Shown here: piece after piece, positions 60,206 through 64,000 of the stretch
How the letters are laid out: each line of letters starts with the position of its first letter
How positions within the stretch are numbered: the first letter of the stretch is position 1
Origin: Hymenobacter monticola
Lineage (GTDB): Bacteria; Bacteroidota; Bacteroidia; Cytophagales; Hymenobacteraceae
Direction: 5' to 3'
Assembly: GCF_022811645.1 (NCBI RefSeq)
Contig: NZ_CP094534.1
Coordinates: 992,001-1,056,000 of the forward strand
Length of the DNA stretch: 64,000 bases
The notes under the pieces: model-generated
What the model was told of the DNA's origin: nothing
Seen by the model: only the letters and a program-made list of their open reading frames with translations
Database searches by the model: none
Made by a program: the position numbers and the translations under genes

Positions 60206-61177
60206 ATGACCCCTGATATATCTGTCATTATACCCATTTATAACGAAGGCTCCAATATTAATATGCTGCATAGCAGGCTGTCAACCGTTATGCAAGGGCT
60301 TGCTCTGCCGAATGGCTTCGAGTTTGTGTTTGTAAACGATGGCTCCAAAGACAACTCGTTGTTCTTGGTTCGTAGTCTGGCCGATGCCGACCCCATGGTG
60401 CGCTACATAGATTTAAGCCGCAACTTTGGCCACCAGATTGCTGTGTCTGCCGGCCTTGATTTGGCTCGCGGCAAAGCCGTGGTCATCATCGATGCCGACT
60501 TACAGGACCCTCCGGAACTGATTGTGCCTTTATACCACAAGTTGAAGGAAGGCTACGAGGTAGTGTACGCTAAGCGTCGCTCGCGCGAAGGCGAAAGCGT
60601 CGCCAAAAAATTCACCGCAAAGTTGTTTTATCGGATACTAGCCCGCATCACCAACATCGAAATTCCGGTCGATACCGGTGACTTTCGCATCATCTCTCGG
60701 AAAGTTGTGGAAGCATTGCGGCAGATGCCCGAACAAAACAAGTTCTTAAGAGGCCAGATTTCGTGGATTGGCTACCGCCAAACATTTGTGGAATACGACC
60801 GCTCGGAACGGGCAGGCGGCGAAACTGGCTATACCTATCGCAAAATGATACGCTTGGCGCTTGATGGCATCACGGCTTTTTCCGATGCGCCTTTGAAAGC
60901 GGCCACGCTCATGGGGTTTGGCGTTTCCATCATTGCTTTTTTTGTGATGCTGTACACGCTATATTCAAAATTCATCCTGCACGACTACCAGCCGGGCTGG
61001 CCATCACTGATGATTAGCATACTGTTCTTGGGCGGCGTGCAGCTCGTAGCCGTAGGCATAATTGGTGAATACGTTTCCCGCCTGAGCGCCAACGTTCGGC
61101 GTCGCCCATTGTATCTCATTGCGGATACCAATCTGCCTCAAATAGACAATTCACCTATTGAGTCGACAAATTACTAA
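60206..61177 (+). CDS. GtrB-like polyprenyl-phosphate glycosyltransferase (GT2)
   Basis: 323 aa from ATG 60206 (MTPDISVIIPIYNEGSNINM). GT2 domain with FVNDGSKDNS, YIDLSRNFGHQIAVSAGLDL and the metal-binding DADLQDPPEL, then VDTGDFRIISRKVVEALRQM. Two C-terminal helices (GFGVSIIAFFVMLYTLYSKF and MISILFLGGVQLVAVGIIGE) anchor it in the inner membrane, as in DPM1/GtrB/YfdH proteins. It probably loads a sugar onto undecaprenyl phosphate for a GT-C partner, possibly the divergent polytopic protein. Confidence 0.92.
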   Translation: MTPDISVIIPIYNEGSNINMLHSRLSTVMQGLALPNGFEFVFVNDGSKDNSLFLVRSLADADPMVRYIDLSRNFGHQIAVSAGLDLARGKAVVIIDADLQDPPELIVPLYHKLKEGYEVVYAKRRSREGESVAKKFTAKLFYRILARITNIEIPVDTGDFRIISRKVVEALRQMPEQNKFLRGQISWIGYRQTFVEYDRSERAGGETGYTYRKMIRLALDGITAFSDAPLKAATLMGFGVSIIAFFVMLYTLYSKFILHDYQPGWPSLMISILFLGGVQLVAVGIIGEYVSRLSANVRRRPLYLIADTNLPQIDNSPIESTNY

Positions 61178-61301
61178 CCTCCACACAGCTGTTATCCCTC
61201 GCCAGTTACCCACTCTTAAATGTATTGAGAGCGGGCACTAGCGAGGGGTAATAGCTGTATGGGCCAGGATACTATGTGCTTAGCGCAGCAGCTCTGTTGC
61301 G

Positions 61302-62447
61302 CTACTTCAGCAGCACCCGGGCAATGACCAGCTTCTGGATTTCGCTGGTGCCCTCGCCAATGGTGCAGAGCTTGGAGTCGCGGTAATACTTTTCGGCGGG
61401 GTAGTCTTTGGTATAGCCGTAGCCGCCAAAAATCTGCACTCCTTCGTTGGCCGTGCGCACGCACACTTCGGATGCGTAGAGCTTGGCCATAGCCGACTCG
61501 CGGTTCACGTTCTGGCCGGCGTCTTTCATCGCGGCGGCGCGGTAGGTGAGCAGGCTGGCGGCTTCAATCTCGGTGGCCATGTCGGCCAGCTTGAAGGCAA
61601 TGCCCTGAAAGTTGCTGATGGGCTGGTTGAACTGGTGACGCTCCTTGCTGTACTGCAAAGCCGCTTCGTAGGCGCCCTGCGCAATGCCCAGGCTCAGCGC
61701 CGCAATGCTGATACGGCCGCCGTCGAGCACCTTCAGGCTTTGCACGAAGCCGTCGCCCACCTTGCCAATCACGTTGCCCACGGGCACTTTGCAATCGGTA
61801 AAAATCAGTTCGGTGGTTTCGGAGGCGCGCATGCCCAGCTTGTCTTCCTTGCGGCCGGCGGCAAAGCCGGGCGTGCCCCGCTCGATGATGAAGGCCGTCA
61901 TGCCGTGCGAGTCGCCTACTTCGCCGGTGCGGGCGATGACGACGGCCACGTTGCCGGTTTTGCCGTGGGTAATGAAATTTTTAGCGCCGTTGAGAATATA
62001 ATTTTCGCCGCTCTCGTCAAGCACGGCCGTAGTGCGCATGTTGCCGGCGTCGGAGCCTGTGTTAGGCTCGGTGAGGCCCCAGGCGCCAATCCACTCGCCG
62101 CTGGCCAGCCTGGGCAGGTACTTGTGCTTCTGCTCCTCGGAGGCGTGCTGCAGAATGTGGCCAGTGCAGAGCGAGTTGTGGGCGGCCATACTCAGGCCAA
62201 TGCTGCCGTCAATTTTGGAGAGTTCGGCAATGGCTGTGACGTACTCCATGTAGCCAAAACCGGCGCCGCCGTACTCCTGGGGCACCAGCACGCCCATCAG
62301 GCCGAGTTCGCCGAGCTTGTGAAAAACATCAACGGGAAATTCCTGGCTTTCATCCCACTTCATCATGTGGGGCTTGATGTGCTGGGCGCCAAAGTCGCGC
62401 ACCATCTGCGCAATCATGGTTTGGTTTTCGGTGGCTACGGCTTCCAT
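61302..62447 (-). CDS. Acyl-CoA dehydrogenase
   Basis: 381 aa. It oxidises acyl-CoA at C2-C3 with FAD. Family signatures: [76 protein letters not shown] and the catalytic Glu in [10 protein letters not shown]. Length is typical of the short/medium-chain group. It starts at ATG 62447; a palindrome lies upstream. It could serve fatty acid or branched-chain amino acid breakdown. Confidence 0.95.
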   Translation of the reverse strand: MEAVATENQTMIAQMVRDFGAQHIKPHMMKWDESQEFPVDVFHKLGELGLMGVLVPQEYGGAGFGYMEYVTAIAELSKIDGSIGLSMAAHNSLCTGHILQHASEEQKHKYLPRLASGEWIGAWGLTEPNTGSDAGNMRTTAVLDESGENYILNGAKNFITHGKTGNVAVVIARTGEVGDSHGMTAFIIERGTPGFAAGRKEDKLGMRASETTELIFTDCKVPVGNVIGKVGDGFVQSLKVLDGGRISIAALSLGIAQGAYEAALQYSKERHQFNQPISNFQGIAFKLADMATEIEAASLLTYRAAAMKDAGQNVNRESAMAKLYASEVCVRTANEGVQIFGGYGYTKDYPAEKYYRDSKLCTIGEGTSEIQKLVIARVLLK

Positions 62448-62502
62448 GGAAGTAAGAGCGGTTGGTGGGAATTGTGAGTACGTGAGAAAGTATTTTCCGA
62501 AG

Positions 62503-62516
62503 CGAACAACTGTTCG
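62503..62516. promoter_or_regulatory. Palindrome CGAACA-ac-TGTTCG upstream of the acyl-CoA dehydrogenase gene
   Basis: A 6-bp dyad with a 2-bp centre, 56 bp upstream of the start at 62447. The size and symmetry fit an operator for a dimeric repressor, for example TetR-like, but no regulator gene is near. Confidence 0.4.
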
Positions 62517-62700
62517 TTTTGGCTACACGAAAGTACGCGTTTCGGCGTTGGCAACGGCGGAGCCGGGGCCGCGCGCCGGGGCCAGATGTTGAACGGGCGC
62601 GGCAAAAGCGTTACTTTTGAGGCTTTTTGGGGGGAACCCGCCGCCGATAGCTGCGGGAATTTCCGGATTTTTTTCTTTGATTCTGCACTCCTTGGCCTTC

Positions 62701-63627
62701 ATGCCGTCTTTTTCTCTTCGCCGCCTGGGGCGGCTGCGGCTGCTGGCCTTGCCCGCTCTGCTGTTTTTTTCGTCGTGCGTTTCCACGAAATACTATCAGA
62801 AGCGGACGCTTTTCCGCCTCACCGACAGCCAAGGCCGCCAGCTCGACAGCACCAAGCTGCGCATTGCCGTGAACCGCACCGAGCGCAATTATGTCATTCA
62901 GCCCAACGACTTTCTGGAAGTGCGGGTGAACACCAACCGCGGCGAACGGATTCTGGACCCCAACGGAGAGCTGCAATTTGGTTCGCCGTCGGGCTCGCTG
63001 CCCAGCCGGGGCAGCGTGGTGGGCGGTGGCGGGCGCAGCGCCCAGCCCGCGCGTGGTGCGGGTTCTGGTTCGGGGTCCGGGGGCTCGGAGTTCTTGGTGC
63101 AGGCCGATGGCGCCGTGGTGCTGCCCATGGTGGGCCGCATCCGCATCAGCGGGCTATCGTTGCTGCAGGCCGACAGCCTGTTGGCCACCCGCTACCAGGA
63201 GTACTACGTTCAGCCCTTCGTGACCACGCGCGTGACCAATAACCGCGTGATTGTGCTGGGCGCGGTGGGTGGCCAGGTCATTTCCCTCACCAACGACAAC
63301 ATGAACCTGCTGGAAGTGCTGGCCCTGGCGGGCGGCATCGACGGGCAGGGCGGCGGCGGCGCGGGCCTTTACCGCAACGGCGGCCGGGCCGACAATATCC
63401 GCATTATCCGGGGCGATTTGAAGAACCCACGGGTGCAGCAAATCGACTTATCGACGTTTGATGGAATGCGGCGGGCCAGCCTGCAAATCGAGCCCAACGA
63501 CGTGATTTATGTGGAGCCCATCCGCCGCCCCTTCCTCGACGCGCTGAGCGATGCCTCGCCAATTCTCAGCTTGGCCAGTTTGGTGTTGACTTCTACATTC
63601 TTTATTATCTCTCAGGTTCGGCGCTAA
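62701..63627 (+). CDS. Polysaccharide export lipoprotein (Wza-like)
   Basis: 308 aa from ATG 62701. Signal peptide and lipobox FSSCVS near residue 25. The Poly_export domain starts at about 60 (NYVIQPNDFLEVRVN), followed by a Gly/Ser-rich insertion (about 107-130), the second part (GAVVLPMVGRIRISGLSLLQ) and an SLBB domain (VTNNRVIVLGAVGGQVISL, NLLEVLALAGGIDGQ). A hydrophobic end SLASLVLTSTFFIISQVRR is typical of Bacteroidota members. It forms the outer-membrane outlet for capsule or exopolysaccharide. The gene heads an export operon with the following Wzc-like gene. Confidence 0.92.
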   Translation: MPSFSLRRLGRLRLLALPALLFFSSCVSTKYYQKRTLFRLTDSQGRQLDSTKLRIAVNRTERNYVIQPNDFLEVRVNTNRGERILDPNGELQFGSPSGSLPSRGSVVGGGGRSAQPARGAGSGSGSGGSEFLVQADGAVVLPMVGRIRISGLSLLQADSLLATRYQEYYVQPFVTTRVTNNRVIVLGAVGGQVISLTNDNMNLLEVLALAGGIDGQGGGGAGLYRNGGRADNIRIIRGDLKNPRVQQIDLSTFDGMRRASLQIEPNDVIYVEPIRRPFLDALSDASPILSLASLVLTSTFFIISQVRR

Positions 63628-63693
63628 CCGCTTCGCGGCTTCAGCGCACACAGTTCACCTTTGGGAGCGGCAAACCTGGCAATTATTAGTGCA

Positions 63694-64000
63694 ATGGCTA
63701 TTAACGAAAACCTCGAGCTCGAACAACTCATCCGCAATGCGGCGGGGGGGGGCACAGCTCCGCCGGCCCTACTTCCCAACGACCCCGGCGCCGAGGATGA
63801 CGACTCGGCCGGCCTGGACATAACCACACTGGTGCTGGTGGCGCGCCGCAGCCTGCTGTGGACGCTGCTGCTCATCGTACTGGGCGTAACGGCCTCGTGG
63901 CTGTACCTGCGCTACACCAAGCCGGTGTACCAATCGGCGTCACTGCTAAAAATTGACGAGCGGGCGCAGGCCGCCGACCTAGGCATTGCCGCGCAAATAG
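63694..64000 (+). CDS. Partial polysaccharide co-polymerase (Wzz/Wzc-like), N-terminal part
   Basis: ATG at 63694 opens 102 codons that run off the right edge. After a polar N-terminus with an acidic stretch comes LDITTLVLVARRSLLWTLLL, one membrane helix (TLLLIVLGVTASWLYLRYT) and then KPVYQSASLLKIDERAQA. This is the classic Wzz-type start of polysaccharide co-polymerases and BY-kinases (Wzc). It lies 66 bp downstream of the Wza-like gene, probably in one operon. The kinase domain, if present, would be outside the window. Confidence 0.85.
   Translation, partial: MAINENLELEQLIRNAAGGGTAPPALLPNDPGAEDDDSAGLDITTLVLVARRSLLWTLLLIVLGVTASWLYLRYTKPVYQSASLLKIDERAQAADLGIAAQI

Noticed and set aside
1..64000. 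CRISPR arrays, rRNA and tRNA genes
   Set aside because: Reading the intergenic regions showed no spaced short direct repeats and no cloverleaf or T-arm pattern.

Overview
The window is about 64 kb of GC-rich DNA from a member of the Bacteroidota, most probably Hymenobacter or a close relative in the Cytophagales. The evidence is type IX secretion (T9SS) sorting domains on very large surface proteins, lipoproteins with an LLSCGKK-type lipobox, TAnnTTTG-type -7 promoter boxes, Bacteroidota gene neighbourhoods (folP-cdaA, LemA-TPM-TPM, rpsU-xerC-hpf) and GC-rich hairpin terminators. No rRNA, tRNA or CRISPR array was found. The identification rests on reading the sequence alone.

Layout. 1-2 kb: the start of a lipoprotein gene running off the left edge and a secreted beta-rich protein. 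2-14 kb: two paralogous giant T9SS surface proteins (1477 and about 2180 aa) whose C-terminal coding DNA is almost identical, followed on the same strand by a LytTR response regulator and a TPR-type sensor histidine kinase. 17-24 kb: housekeeping genes (cdaA, folP, a DUF1599 protein, a DUF2268 peptidase, a DoxX/BT_3928-type membrane protein, an ABC permease, shikimate kinase, a fatty acid hydroxylase). 24-29 kb: a small lipoprotein, the LemA/TPM/TPM operon, a sugar nucleotidyltransferase and a small membrane protein. 29-32 kb: a third T9SS protein with a near-perfect internal tandem duplication. 32.8-40 kb: an accessory region with a carboxypeptidase-regulatory-like protein, orphan membrane proteins, a complete IS4-family insertion sequence, an internally deleted serine recombinase remnant, a palindrome beside it, and short inverted and direct repeats. 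40-44 kb: a fourth T9SS protein with an array of fibronectin type III repeats. 44-58 kb: a coiled-coil membrane protein, a prolyl oligopeptidase with a frame-split lipoprotein leader, a flavin oxidoreductase, ahcY, a DUF4397 lipoprotein, a THUMP-like RNA methyltransferase, an SDR enzyme, metK, hpf, xerC and rpsU. 58-64 kb: a polytopic membrane protein divergent from a GtrB-like glycosyltransferase, an acyl-CoA dehydrogenase and the start of a capsule/exopolysaccharide export operon.

How the parts fit. Four large T9SS substrates plus polysaccharide export genes suggest heavy investment in the cell surface. The histidine kinase, LytTR regulator and 2180-aa adhesin are consecutive on one strand and may form one regulatory unit. 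ahcY and metK, two enzymes of the S-adenosylmethionine cycle, lie about 4 kb apart with a methyltransferase between them. The intergenic spaces hold many long, often perfect inverted repeats of several unrelated families. These repeats, the DNA homogenised between surface-protein genes, and the recombinase/IS region at 32.8-37.0 kb are the most unusual features. I did not recognise a convincing new defence or biosynthetic system.
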